From NCBI RefSeq assembly GCF_002075885.1, contig NZ_MDET01000045.1, positions 62,001 to 126,000 of the forward strand: a DNA stretch of 64,000 bases, given 5' to 3'. Positions 1 to 7,669 of the stretch are shown in pieces. The first letter of the stretch is position 1, and each line of letters starts with the position of its first letter. The notes under the pieces are model-generated. The model ran no database searches. It worked only from the letters and a program-made list of their open reading frames with translations, and was not told where the DNA came from. The DNA comes from Manganibacter manganicus. GTDB lineage: Bacteria > Pseudomonadota > Alphaproteobacteria > Rhizobiales > Rhizobiaceae. Position numbers and translations under genes: made by a program.

Positions 1-1744
1 CCGGCACCGCGTCGAAGCTCTCGGGCGTGCCGATCTGCAAGCCGCGTTCTTCCGCCGCGGCAACGGTTGCCGTCGCAATGGGATGCTCGGACTTTGCTTC
101 CACGGCCGCCACAAGCGCCAGCACCTCGTCGTGCTCGAACCCGGCGGAGGGGGTGAGGTCGGTCAGTTCCGGCCTTCCCTTGGTCAACGTACCGGTCTTG
201 TCGAGCGCGACCATCGCCACATCGCGCAATGACTGCAACGCTTCGCCCTTGCGGAACAGCACGCCGAGTTCAGCCGCCCGGCCCGTACCGACCATGATCG
301 AGGTCGGCGTCGCCAGCCCCATTGCGCAGGGGCAGGCAATGATGAGCACGGCCACCGCATTGACCAGCGCGAAGGTGAGCGCGGGCGACGGACCGAAGAC
401 CAGCCAGACAAGGAAGGTGATCGCCGCGACCGCCATCACGGCCGGCACGAACCACGCCGTCACCTTGTCGACCTGCGCCTGGATCGGCAGTTTGGAGCCT
501 TGCGCCTCTTCGACCATGCGGATGATCTGCGCAAGCATGGTATCCGCGCCGACCTTGGTCGCCCGGAACGAGAAGGCGCCGGTCTTGTTGATCGTGCCGC
601 CCACGACTTCCGCCCCGGCCTGCTTGGCGACCGGCACCGGCTCGCCGGTGATCATCGATTCATCGACGTAAGAACTGCCCTCGACCACTTCGCCATCGAC
701 GGGCACCTGCTCGCCGGGCCGGGCCTGGACGATATCGCCGGTGCGTACCTCCGACAGCGACACTTCGATCGTCTGGCCATCACGCTCGACGCGCGCGGTT
801 TTTGGCTGCAAGCGGACCAGCCGCTTGATCGCCTCGGAGGTACGGCCCTTCGCCTTCGCTTCCAGATAGCGGCCGAGCAGAATCAGCGTGACGATGACCG
901 CCGCGGCCTCGTAATAGACATTGGCCGTGCCTGCGGGCAGCACCTGCGGCGCGAAGGTCGCGACCACCGAATAGCCCCAGGCTGCGGACGTGCCTACCAT
1001 CACCAGCGCGTTCATGTCCGGGGTGCCGCGCAGCATCGCCGGCACGCCCCGCTTGAAGAACAGGCGTCCCGGTCCAAACAGCACGGCTGTCGTGAGAACG
1101 AACTGGATCAACCAGCTCGTCTGCGTCCCGATCGTGTTCATCACCAGATCATGGATCGCCGGCACGAGGTGCGAGCCCATTTCGATGACGAAGACCGGCA
1201 GCGTCAGCACCGCTGCGATAAGAAGCGAGCGACGAAGGCCGTTCATCTCACGCTCGCGGGCCTCCCGCTCCCGGTCGGTAGAGGCTTTGCCTTCGATCCG
1301 GTGCGGCTCATAGCCGGCGCCGCGGATCGCTGCCTCGATATCTTCCAGCGAGGCGACGCCGGCGCGGTAGCGCACGCTCACCCGCTCGGTCGCGAGGTTG
1401 ACCGTGGCGGTCTCGACACCCGGCACGGCGTTGACGGCCTTTTCGACATGGGCGACGCAGGACGCGCAGGTCATGCCGGCCACGCCCAGTTCGACCGTCG
1501 TTTCCCGTACGCCATAGCCCGCGCCTTCGATAGCGCGGACGATTACAGCCGCATCGGGCTTGCCCGTGAAAGCGACATCGGCGCGCTCCGTGGCCAGATT
1601 GACGCTCACTTTCGCCACATCCGGCAGTTTGGCGATCGCCTTTTCCACATGGGAAACGCACGACGCACACGTCATTCCCTCAACGGGAATGCTGAGCGTG
1701 GAACTGGCACCGGCTCCTTTCTGCAATGGAACGACATTGGTCAT
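1..1744 (-). CDS. copA: Copper-exporting P1B-type ATPase, partial (C-terminus beyond window)
   Basis: Inner-membrane pump that exports Cu(I) using ATP. The 581 visible residues hold two N-terminal heavy-metal-binding domains, each with GMTCASC (Cys26/29 and Cys93/96). A transmembrane region follows with the CPC ion-binding motif (Cys471-Pro-Cys473), then the phosphorylation motif DKTGTLT (Asp515) and the SEHPIA motif of the nucleotide-binding domain. The frame is still open at base 1, so the rest of the N domain and the hinge motif are missing because of the window edge, not decay. The ATG at 1744 is chosen because AAGGAAG lies just upstream. Transcription should come from the MerR-type promoter at 1776-1806. 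The gene is divergent from a CopZ-like chaperone gene. The family is certain; Cu(I) rather than Ag(I) as the main substrate is inferred from CPC and the neighbours. Confidence 0.95.
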   Translation of the reverse strand, partial: MTNVVPLQKGAGASSTLSIPVEGMTCASCVSHVEKAIAKLPDVAKVSVNLATERADVAFTGKPDAAVIVRAIEGAGYGVRETTVELGVAGMTCASCVAHVEKAVNAVPGVETATVNLATERVSVRYRAGVASLEDIEAAIRGAGYEPHRIEGKASTDREREAREREMNGLRRSLLIAAVLTLPVFVIEMGSHLVPAIHDLVMNTIGTQTSWLIQFVLTTAVLFGPGRLFFKRGVPAMLRGTPDMNALVMVGTSAAWGYSVVATFAPQVLPAGTANVYYEAAAVIVTLILLGRYLEAKAKGRTSEAIKRLVRLQPKTARVERDGQTIEVSLSEVRTGDIVQARPGEQVPVDGEVVEGSSYVDESMITGEPVPVAKQAGAEVVGGTINKTGAFSFRATKVGADTMLAQIIRMVEEAQGSKLPIQAQVDKVTAWFVPAVMAVAAITFLVWLVFGPSPALTFALVNAVAVLIIACPCAMGLATPTSIMVGTGRAAELGVLFRKGEALQSLRDVAMVALDKTGTLTKGRPELTDLTPSAGFEHDEVLALVAAVEAKSEHPIATATVAAAEERGLQIGTPESFDAVP

Positions 1745-1775
1745 GGCAGTCTTCCTTCTCAAATCCATTGCACCC

Positions 1776-1806
1776 CAGATAAGGCTTCCAACAATGGGAA
1801 GGTCAA
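1776..1806 (-). promoter_or_regulatory. CueR/MerR-type promoter-operator for the copper ATPase gene
   Basis: On the minus strand a -35 box TTGACC (1801-1806) and a -10 box TATCTG (1776-1781) are separated by 19 bp, the overlong spacer typical of MerR-family activated promoters. The spacer contains the dyad CTTCC-N7-GGAAG (1785-1801). The arrangement matches the sites at 1843-1873 and 55531-55561, which also precede copper genes. No cueR gene lies in the window, so the regulator is inferred. Confidence 0.75.
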
Positions 1807-1842
1807 GGCTTGCGAACAAGATCTTTTTTCTGGCGGCCACGC

Positions 1843-1873
1843 TTGACCTTGCCATCGTGGCAACGTCCATATC
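1843..1873 (+). promoter_or_regulatory. CueR/MerR-type promoter-operator for the copper chaperone gene
   Basis: The plus strand has TTGACC (1843-1848), a 19-bp spacer containing the perfect dyad TTGCCA-TCG-TGGCAA (1849-1863), and a weak -10 CATATC (1868-1873). It lies about 30 bp before the chaperone start and is back to back with the ATPase promoter. The -35, spacer length and dyad position agree with the other two copper promoters; the -10 is the least convincing element. Confidence 0.65.
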
Positions 1874-1905
1874 AGGCAGCGGACACACCATCGAGGAGAG
1901 TTCGC

Positions 1906-2112
1906 ATGTTCCAGTTCACCATCCCCGGCATGACCTGCGGCGGCTGCGCCCGCAGGGTTACGAATGCGATCCTGAGCGTCGATCCGCAGGCGCAGGTCGT
2001 CACCGATCCACCGTCGCGCGATGTAAAGGTCATCTCAAAGGCAAACGAGCAGGCGCTGCTCGCCGCGCTCGGCGAAGCCGGCTATCCAGCGGAGCAGCCA
2101 GCAGCCGCATGA
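1906..2112 (+). CDS. Copper chaperone, heavy-metal-associated domain protein (CopZ-like)
   Basis: A 68-residue single-domain protein that should carry Cu(I) in the cytoplasm and pass it to the P-type ATPase. The metal-binding loop is GMTCGGC near residues 8-14, and the rest fits a ferredoxin-like HMA fold without signal or membrane segment. ATG 1906 is preferred over upstream in-frame starts because GAGGAGAG sits at 1893-1900 and because the start then lies downstream of the MerR-type promoter. It is divergent from the ATPase gene. The two glycines between the cysteines differ from the Ala-Ser of the ATPase domains but occur in the family. Confidence 0.9.
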   Translation: MFQFTIPGMTCGGCARRVTNAILSVDPQAQVVTDPPSRDVKVISKANEQALLAALGEAGYPAEQPAAA

Positions 2113-2130
2113 TCAGACTGGCCGCGCCCC

Positions 2131-2260
2131 TCAGCAGGCGTGGCCGAAACGCTGGCGGTATTCGCCGGGCGTCAGCCCGATGAACCTTGCGAAGATCTTG
2201 CGGAAGGCCCCCGGATCAGCATAGCCCGTTTCCCAGGCGATCAGCTCGACGGCGAGCGCG
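2131..2260 (-). pseudogene. AraC-family regulator remnant (C-terminal helix-turn-helix only)
   Basis: Reading the minus strand to the TGA at 2131-2133 gives the end of an AraC/GlxA-type DNA-binding domain. It includes AWETGYADPGAFRKIF, RFIGLTPGEYRQRF and a short tail ending HAC. Only about 45 residues remain. The frame closes upstream at a TGA (2296-2298) with no plausible start, and the N-terminal domain and first helix-turn-helix are absent. The break coincides with the 10-bp inverted repeat at 2278-2306. This is a gene fragment left after a deletion or rearrangement. Confidence 0.7.
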
Positions 2261-2277
2261 CTGAACCTCAACCAATC

Positions 2278-2306
2278 CGCCACGGTGGCGCACAGTCACC
2301 GTGGCG
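2278..2306. repeat. Perfect 10-bp inverted repeat (hairpin)
   Basis: CGCCACGGTG (2278-2287) and its exact complement CACCGTGGCG (2297-2306) flank a 9-nt loop. No T-run follows on either strand, so it is not a standard intrinsic terminator. It sits at the broken end of the AraC remnant and about 70 bp before the phosphatase gene. It could be a rearrangement scar or an operator; I cannot tell which. Confidence 0.5.
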
Positions 2307-2378
2307 TTATATCCCTACGATAGACATGCCCGGCCAAAGCGCTTTCTCAAACCAACGCTATAGCCAGGGATAGAGACT

Positions 2379-4379
2379 ATGGACCATACGCAGGTCGAGG
2401 CTGAGTTCCGTACCAGCCTCCTTGAAGAAAATGACGGACCGGGAACCAATCCCACCGACAATCGCACGATGGGCGAAGTCATCGCCGCCCGCTTTTCCCG
2501 CCGGGGCTTCCTGAAGGGCTCCCTCGCCGTTTCCGCCATCGCCGCGACCGTCAGCCCCGTGGCACTCCTGACCGCGGAGAAGGCGCATGCTGCCGGAGCG
2601 TCCGCCTTCGTGTTCGACGAGGTGGAAACAGGTATCGACGACAGGCATCATGTCGCCGCCGGCTACGACGCCGACGTGCTGCTGCGCTGGGGCGATCCGA
2701 TCTTCGCCAACGCGCCGGAGTTCGATCCGGCCAACCAGTCGGCCGCCGCCCAGGCGAAGCAGTTCGGCTACAACAACGACTATGTCGGCTATATCCCGCT
2801 CGAGGGCTCGTCGGAGCATGGCCTTCTCGTCGTCAACCACGAATACACCAACCCGCACCTGATGTTCGCCGGCCTGGTCACCATCGGCGAGAAGGACGGC
2901 AAAAAGATGCTCCAGCAGGCCCCGCTCAGCAAGGAGCAGGTCGACATCGAGATCGCCGCCCATGGCGGCGCCGTCGTCGAGATCCGAAAGGTTGACGGCA
3001 AGTGGCAGGTCGTGCGCGACGGCAAGCTCAATCGCCGCATCACTGCCGGCACCGAGATGCAGCTTTCCGGACCGGTCGCCGGCCATGATCGCGTCAAGAC
3101 CAATGCCGATCCGTCCGGCCTCAAGGTTCTCGGCACCGTCAACAACTGCGCCGGCGGCGTGACTCCCTGGGGCACCTACATCATGGCCGAAGAGAATATC
3201 CACGGCTATTTCTCTGGCGAGCTGCCGGCCGATCACCCGGAAGCGGCAAACTACAAGCGCATGGGTATCCCCGAGGGCGCCTATGAGTGGGCGGCCCATT
3301 ACGACCGCTATGACCTCGCCAAGGAGCCGAACGAGCCCAACCGCTTCGGCTGGATCGTCGAGGTCGACGTCGATGATCCCACCTCGACGCCGAAGAAGCG
3401 CACCGCTTTGGGCCGCTTCAAGCACGAGGGCGCGGAATCGATCGTGGCGAAGGACGGGCGCGTCGTCTTCTATCTCGGCGACGACGAGCGCTTCGACTAT
3501 GTCTACAAATTCGTCACCGCCGGCGCGTTCAACCCAGACGACCGTGCGGCCAATATGGACCTGCTCGACGAGGGCACGCTCTACACCGCCCGCTTCGACG
3601 AGGACGGCTCGGTCGAATGGCTGCCGCTGACCTTCGGCGAAGGCCCGCTGACGGCCGAAAACAGCTTCAGTTCGCAGGCCGACGTGCTGATCGAGACCCG
3701 CCGCGCCGCCGACCTTCTCGGCGCGACCAAGATGGACCGCCCCGAAGACATCCAGCCCAACGGAGTCAACGGCAAGGTCTATGTCATGTTGACCAACAAC
3801 ACGCGCCGCACCGACGAGCAGGTCGACGCCGCCAACCCGCGCGCCAAAAACGCCTTCGGCCACATCATCGAGATCATCGAGGACGAGGCCGATTTCACCG
3901 CCACCAGCGGCAAGTGGGAAGTGCTGCTGAAGTGTGGCGATCCGTCGGTGGCGGAAATCGGCGCCTCATTCTCGACCTCGACCACGGAAAACGGCTGGTT
4001 CGGCATGCCCGACAACTGCGCCGTCGACACGGCCGGCCGGCTGTGGGTCTCGACCGACGGCAACAACGCCAAGGACACCGGCCGCACCGACGGTCTGTGG
4101 GCGGTGGACACGGAAGGCGAGGCGCGCGCAACCTCGAAGCTGTTCTTCCGCGTGCCGGTGGGCGCCGAAATGTGCGGCCCGCTGTTCACGCCGGATGACG
4201 AGACGGCTTTCGTCGCCGTGCAGCATCCGGGCGATGGCGGCGAGGAATGGGAAGGCTTCGGCCGCCCGTCCTATTACGAGGACCTGTCGACCCGCTGGCC
4301 CGATTTCCAGCCCGACATGCCGGTGCGTCCGGCAGTCGTGGTGATCACGAAGCAGGGCGGCGGCAAAATCGCGGTCTGA
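2379..4379 (+). CDS. PhoX-family (DUF839) alkaline phosphatase, Tat-exported
   Basis: A 666-residue periplasmic phosphatase of the PhoX type, a family that hydrolyses phosphomonoesters with Ca and Fe cofactors. A twin-arginine signal with SRRGFLK at residues 40-46 precedes a hydrophobic stretch ending in AHA near residue 71; the roughly 40-residue n-region is long but usual for PhoX. The family motif NNCAGG.TPWGT is near residues 254-266, and acidic blade-like repeats run through the rest. ATG 2379 has only a weak purine-rich site (CAGGGATAGAGA). I saw no convincing Pho box. It stands alone between two pseudogene remnants. Substrate specificity within the family is not predictable here. Confidence 0.88.
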   Translation: MDHTQVEAEFRTSLLEENDGPGTNPTDNRTMGEVIAARFSRRGFLKGSLAVSAIAATVSPVALLTAEKAHAAGASAFVFDEVETGIDDRHHVAAGYDADVLLRWGDPIFANAPEFDPANQSAAAQAKQFGYNNDYVGYIPLEGSSEHGLLVVNHEYTNPHLMFAGLVTIGEKDGKKMLQQAPLSKEQVDIEIAAHGGAVVEIRKVDGKWQVVRDGKLNRRITAGTEMQLSGPVAGHDRVKTNADPSGLKVLGTVNNCAGGVTPWGTYIMAEENIHGYFSGELPADHPEAANYKRMGIPEGAYEWAAHYDRYDLAKEPNEPNRFGWIVEVDVDDPTSTPKKRTALGRFKHEGAESIVAKDGRVVFYLGDDERFDYVYKFVTAGAFNPDDRAANMDLLDEGTLYTARFDEDGSVEWLPLTFGEGPLTAENSFSSQADVLIETRRAADLLGATKMDRPEDIQPNGVNGKVYVMLTNNTRRTDEQVDAANPRAKNAFGHIIEIIEDEADFTATSGKWEVLLKCGDPSVAEIGASFSTSTTENGWFGMPDNCAVDTAGRLWVSTDGNNAKDTGRTDGLWAVDTEGEARATSKLFFRVPVGAEMCGPLFTPDDETAFVAVQHPGDGGEEWEGFGRPSYYEDLSTRWPDFQPDMPVRPAVVVITKQGGGKIAV

Positions 4380-4429
4380 CACCCGCAAGGCCTGCGGAGA
4401 CGGCTGCTCGGCCGTCCCCGAGACCCGCA

Positions 4430-4740
4430 ACGCTGAGAACACACGGACGAGCATTGCCGCGACGATACTGTCGCGGCTCCCCCGAGAACGTCGCTAACAT
4501 AATGCGTTCCGATATAGACACGGGAGATCGTCACGAGGACGGCAGCGGCGAGGAACCACGGTCCCGTTCGCCGGCACAAGCAGCAGAAACGCCGCGGTAA
4601 TGGCGAAGGTCGCAGTGGCATGATCGGAGGGGAAGATGGATCAGCGCTGCGGTGGATCAGCAGATGCGTGACGCCGCCGTCATAGGGGCTGCATGCGATG
4701 AACGAACAGGAGGATCAACTGGTTGAGGTCAAGGCCCGGC
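4430..4740 (-). pseudogene. Decayed PAP2-family phosphatase (BcrC/undecaprenyl-diphosphatase type)
   Basis: Three minus-strand fragments in different frames line up as one PAP2 protein. LNQLILLFVHRMQPL comes from about 4685-4735, FPSDHATATFAITAAFLL from about 4580-4640, and SRVYIGTHYVSDVLGGA from about 4470-4535. The last two are the PAP2 signature motifs (SxxH region and SRxxxGxHxxxD). Going from one to the next requires frame changes near 4640 and 4550, and the first fragment runs into a TGA. The gene has therefore been inactivated, leaving this stretch without a functional gene. Confidence 0.7.
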
Positions 4741-4754
4741 GACGCCCCGAGGAA

Positions 4755-6545
4755 TCAGCTCACAAGCAGATCTGTCGGCTCGAACCGCGTTACGTCGATC
4801 AGGCCAATGTCGGAAATGCGGAGTTCGGGGATGACGACCAGTGCCAAAAGCGAATGCTGCATATAGGCGTTGTTGAGCGTGCAGCCGCAGTCGCGCATCG
4901 CCGTGATCAACGCGTCCGCTTCTTCCGCCACGATCTCGGCACGTTGATCCGACATCAGCCCGGCGATCGGCAGGCGGACCAGCGCCAACTCGCGGCCCTC
5001 GCTATAGACGACGACACCGCCGCCGACCTCCGCCAACCGATTTGCGGCGAGCGCCATGTCCTTTTTGTCGGTCCCGACCACGATCATGTGGTGGCTATCA
5101 TGCGCCACGGTGCTGGCGACGGCGCAAGGCTTGTCGTAGCCGAAGCCGGAGACGAAGCCGTTGGTGACGCCGCCGGTGGCGCGATGGCGTTCGACCAGCG
5201 CGATCTGGCAGACATCGCCCTCGCGGTCCATGCCGACCAGCCCATCCTGGACCGGCAATTCGCATTCCAGCGCCCTGGTCGGCGCCTGGTTTTCGATGAC
5301 ACCGATAACACGCGCCGTCACCTCATTAGCGCCTTCCAGCGCCGGTATGTCGAAATTCTCCGCCGTCAGCGACTTGCCAAGGCGGACCGTGTTCCTGGCG
5401 CTATCGGGATAGCCATAGGGGGGAATATCGGCAGTCAGCCGGCCGTCCTTGGCCATGACCTTGCCGCGCGCGATGACGAGCTCGACGGCCAGCGATGGCA
5501 GGTCGGAGGTCAGGATCAGGTCGGCGCGGCGGCCAGGCGTGATCGAGCCCAGTTCGCGCTCCAGCCCGAAATGCGAAGCCGTGTTGATGGTGGCCATCTG
5601 GATGGCCGTAACCGGGTTCAACCCCTGCGCGATGGCGTGGCGCACCACGCGGTTCATGTGGCCTTCATGCACCAGCGTGCCGGAATGGCTGTCGTCGGTG
5701 CACAACACGAAATGACGCGAGTCGAGTCCGCGCTCCGTCACCGCCTTCACCTGCGCGGCGACATCGTACCAGGCCGAGCCAAGCCTCAGCATGGCGCGCA
5801 TGCCCTGGCGCACACGCGCGATAGCATCATCGAGCGTGGTGCCCTCATGGTCGTCCGCCGGCCCGCCGGCGACATAGCCGTGGAAAGGCAGGCCGAGATC
5901 CTTCGAGGCGTAGTGGCCGCCGACGGTCTTGCCGGCCGCTTGGGTGGCGGCGATCTCGGCCAGCATGTTTGCGTCGCCTGCCGCGACGCCGGGGAAATTC
6001 ATCATCTCGCCGAGGCCGATAATGTTCGGCCATGCCATCGCCTCGCGCACCTCGTTCGGCCCGAGGCTCGCGCCGGCATGCTCCAGTCCGGGCGCGCTCG
6101 GCACGCAACTCGGCATCTGCACGAAAACGTTGATCGGCAGGCCGGCGGCCTCGTCATGCATCAGCTTGACGCCCGCCATGCCGAGCACATTGGCGATCTC
6201 GTGCGGGTCGATGAACATGGAGGTCGTGCCGTGTGGGATGACGGCGCGGGCGAACTCCGTCACCGTGATCATCCCGCTCTCGACATGCATATGCGCGTCG
6301 CACAGGCCCGGCAGCGCATAGCGGCCGGCGCCGTCGATCACCTCGGTTCCGTCACCGATCGCATGCGAGGCATCCGGCCCGACAAAAGCAAAACGGCCGG
6401 CGGAAATCGCCACGTCCGTGCCGGAAATGATCTCGCCCGAATGGACATTCACCCAGCGCACATTTCGCACCACCATGTCGGCGGGCGCCCTGCCCGTCGC
6501 CACGTCCACCAGTTTCGGCGCTCTCTCGGCCCAGCTTTTCATCAT
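4755..6545 (-). CDS. ade: Adenine deaminase
   Basis: A cytosolic metal-dependent amidohydrolase that converts adenine to hypoxanthine and ammonia for purine salvage. The 596 residues include the metal-binding HMHVES motif at the first barrel strand, the family motif DPHEIANVLG, GLGEMMNFPGV with the bridging Glu region, the DDHEG segment, FVLCTDDSH, and the C-terminal AHDSHHM. All hallmark motifs are intact. The start at ATGATG (6545 or 6542) follows a GAGAGGAGA site and overlaps the TGA of the upstream LysR gene, so the two are probably translationally coupled. Length is normal for the family. Confidence 0.92.
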   Translation of the reverse strand: MMKSWAERAPKLVDVATGRAPADMVVRNVRWVNVHSGEIISGTDVAISAGRFAFVGPDASHAIGDGTEVIDGAGRYALPGLCDAHMHVESGMITVTEFARAVIPHGTTSMFIDPHEIANVLGMAGVKLMHDEAAGLPINVFVQMPSCVPSAPGLEHAGASLGPNEVREAMAWPNIIGLGEMMNFPGVAAGDANMLAEIAATQAAGKTVGGHYASKDLGLPFHGYVAGGPADDHEGTTLDDAIARVRQGMRAMLRLGSAWYDVAAQVKAVTERGLDSRHFVLCTDDSHSGTLVHEGHMNRVVRHAIAQGLNPVTAIQMATINTASHFGLERELGSITPGRRADLILTSDLPSLAVELVIARGKVMAKDGRLTADIPPYGYPDSARNTVRLGKSLTAENFDIPALEGANEVTARVIGVIENQAPTRALECELPVQDGLVGMDREGDVCQIALVERHRATGGVTNGFVSGFGYDKPCAVASTVAHDSHHMIVVGTDKKDMALAANRLAEVGGGVVVYSEGRELALVRLPIAGLMSDQRAEIVAEEADALITAMRDCGCTLNNAYMQHSLLALVVIPELRISDIGLIDVTRFEPTDLLVS

Positions 6546-7513
6546 CTCTCCTCTCTCAAAACGGAAGCTTCCGCCGGCGGGCGGACGATCTCGACGCAAT
6601 AGCGCGGCACATTGTTGGCCTCCCGCCGCCGGTAATAGTCGAGGCAGAAATCGAGGAAGGCGGCGAATTTGCGCGAGACGTAGCGCCGGCGCATGTAGAG
6701 AAGGTTGATGGCCGTCGGCGGCGACTGCCACTCAGGCATCACAGGCACCAGATCGCCGTTCATACATTCGATCTCGGTGAAGAAGGCTGGCAGGTAGACG
6801 ATGCCTTCGCCGGCAACGGCGAAATATTTCAGCATCCAGTAGTCGTTCGCCATGCACAGCGCCGAGGGCTCGTGGCGTACGCTCTGGCCCTCGCGCTGCA
6901 GCAGCCAAGGCTCCAGCCCGTTCGGCTGGCGGAAGGCGACGGCATTATGGCGTGCCAGATCGACCGGAATCTTGGGGCTGCCGTGCCGCTCCAGATAGCG
7001 CGGGCTCGCATAGAGGCCGGAGGAGGCTTGGCCAAGCTTGCGCGCGATATAATCGGTGTTCGGCGGATCGCCCCAATAGAAAATGCCGTCGAAGCTCTGC
7101 TGCCGCTCCGGCGCCAGGAAATAGCCGAGCGACAGGAAGATTACCTCGACCCGGATCTGCGGATATTGCCGTCGAAAGGCGTAGAGCAGCTCGGAGGTGA
7201 AGGAGGTGCCGAACTCACCCGTCGAGGCAATGGTGAGCATGCCGGCGATGTCGTGGCGCGCCTCCACGATCGCCGCCTGCGCCCCTTCGCAGCTTTCTCG
7301 GATACGATAGGCATGCTCCAGGAACTCCGCGCCGGCGTCGCTGAGCAACAGGTCACGGCCATCGCGGACGAAGAGTTCGGCACCCAGCGAATCCTCGAGC
7401 TTGCGGACCTTATGGCTGAGGCTCGACTTGGGCAGGCCGAAGAGCTTCGACGCGCGCGACAGCGACTGCGCTTCCGCCACCTTCAGGAAATAGTCTATCG
7501 CTTCGAGGTCCAT
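6542..7513 (-). CDS. LysR-family transcriptional regulator of the purine salvage locus
   Basis: A 323-residue LysR regulator. Residues 1-60 form the winged helix-turn-helix, with YFLKVAEAQSLSRASKLFGL and SSLSHKVRKLEDSLGAELF. The rest is a type-2 periplasmic-binding-like effector domain. ATG 7513 is chosen because the HTH starts immediately after it. The gene overlaps ade in an ATGA arrangement and is divergent from the second deaminase and the transporter genes. Repeated GTCCAA/TTGGAC elements in the shared promoter are likely binding sites. A purine or purine nucleoside as co-inducer is inferred from context only. Confidence 0.88.
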   Translation of the reverse strand: MDLEAIDYFLKVAEAQSLSRASKLFGLPKSSLSHKVRKLEDSLGAELFVRDGRDLLLSDAGAEFLEHAYRIRESCEGAQAAIVEARHDIAGMLTIASTGEFGTSFTSELLYAFRRQYPQIRVEVIFLSLGYFLAPERQQSFDGIFYWGDPPNTDYIARKLGQASSGLYASPRYLERHGSPKIPVDLARHNAVAFRQPNGLEPWLLQREGQSVRHEPSALCMANDYWMLKYFAVAGEGIVYLPAFFTEIECMNGDLVPVMPEWQSPPTAINLLYMRRRYVSRKFAAFLDFCLDYYRRREANNVPRYCVEIVRPPAEASVLREER

Positions 7514-7520
7514 TCGCTTC

Positions 7521-7547
7521 GTCCAATATCTTGGACAAATCGTCCAA
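7521..7547. promoter_or_regulatory. Candidate LysR operator: three spaced GTCCAA/TTGGAC half-sites
   Basis: GTCCAA (7521-7526), TTGGAC (7531-7536) and GTCCAA (7542-7547) form two overlapping dyads with 4- and 5-bp gaps, starting 8 bp upstream of the LysR start codon. They lie in the 156-bp region that must control both the LysR-ade and the deaminase-transporter units. The array suits autoregulation plus divergent activation, but binding is inferred. Confidence 0.55.
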
Positions 7548-7669
7548 GAATTAATCGAAACCGCGTATTGCCTGAACGATGCTAATCCGACATTCTCTTC
7601 CGAGACAAGAGGCAATCGCGCCGGGACCACAGGGAGCAGCGGCTCCCCGGCGAAGGGACAGGGGGAGCC

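Noticed and set aside
500-1846. Long plus-strand open frame of 448 codons
   Set aside because: It is antisense to the copper ATPase, whose two metal-binding domains, CPC and DKTGTLT motifs are unambiguous; the plus-strand product is Arg/His/Gly-rich and matches no family.
2358-3863. Minus-strand frame of 501 codons
   Set aside because: Antisense to the PhoX gene, with Tat signal and family motifs on the plus strand; composition is that of a shadow frame.
4698-6602. Plus-strand frame of 634 codons opposite ade
   Set aside because: Mirror of the adenine deaminase frame in GC-rich DNA; no recognisable domain.
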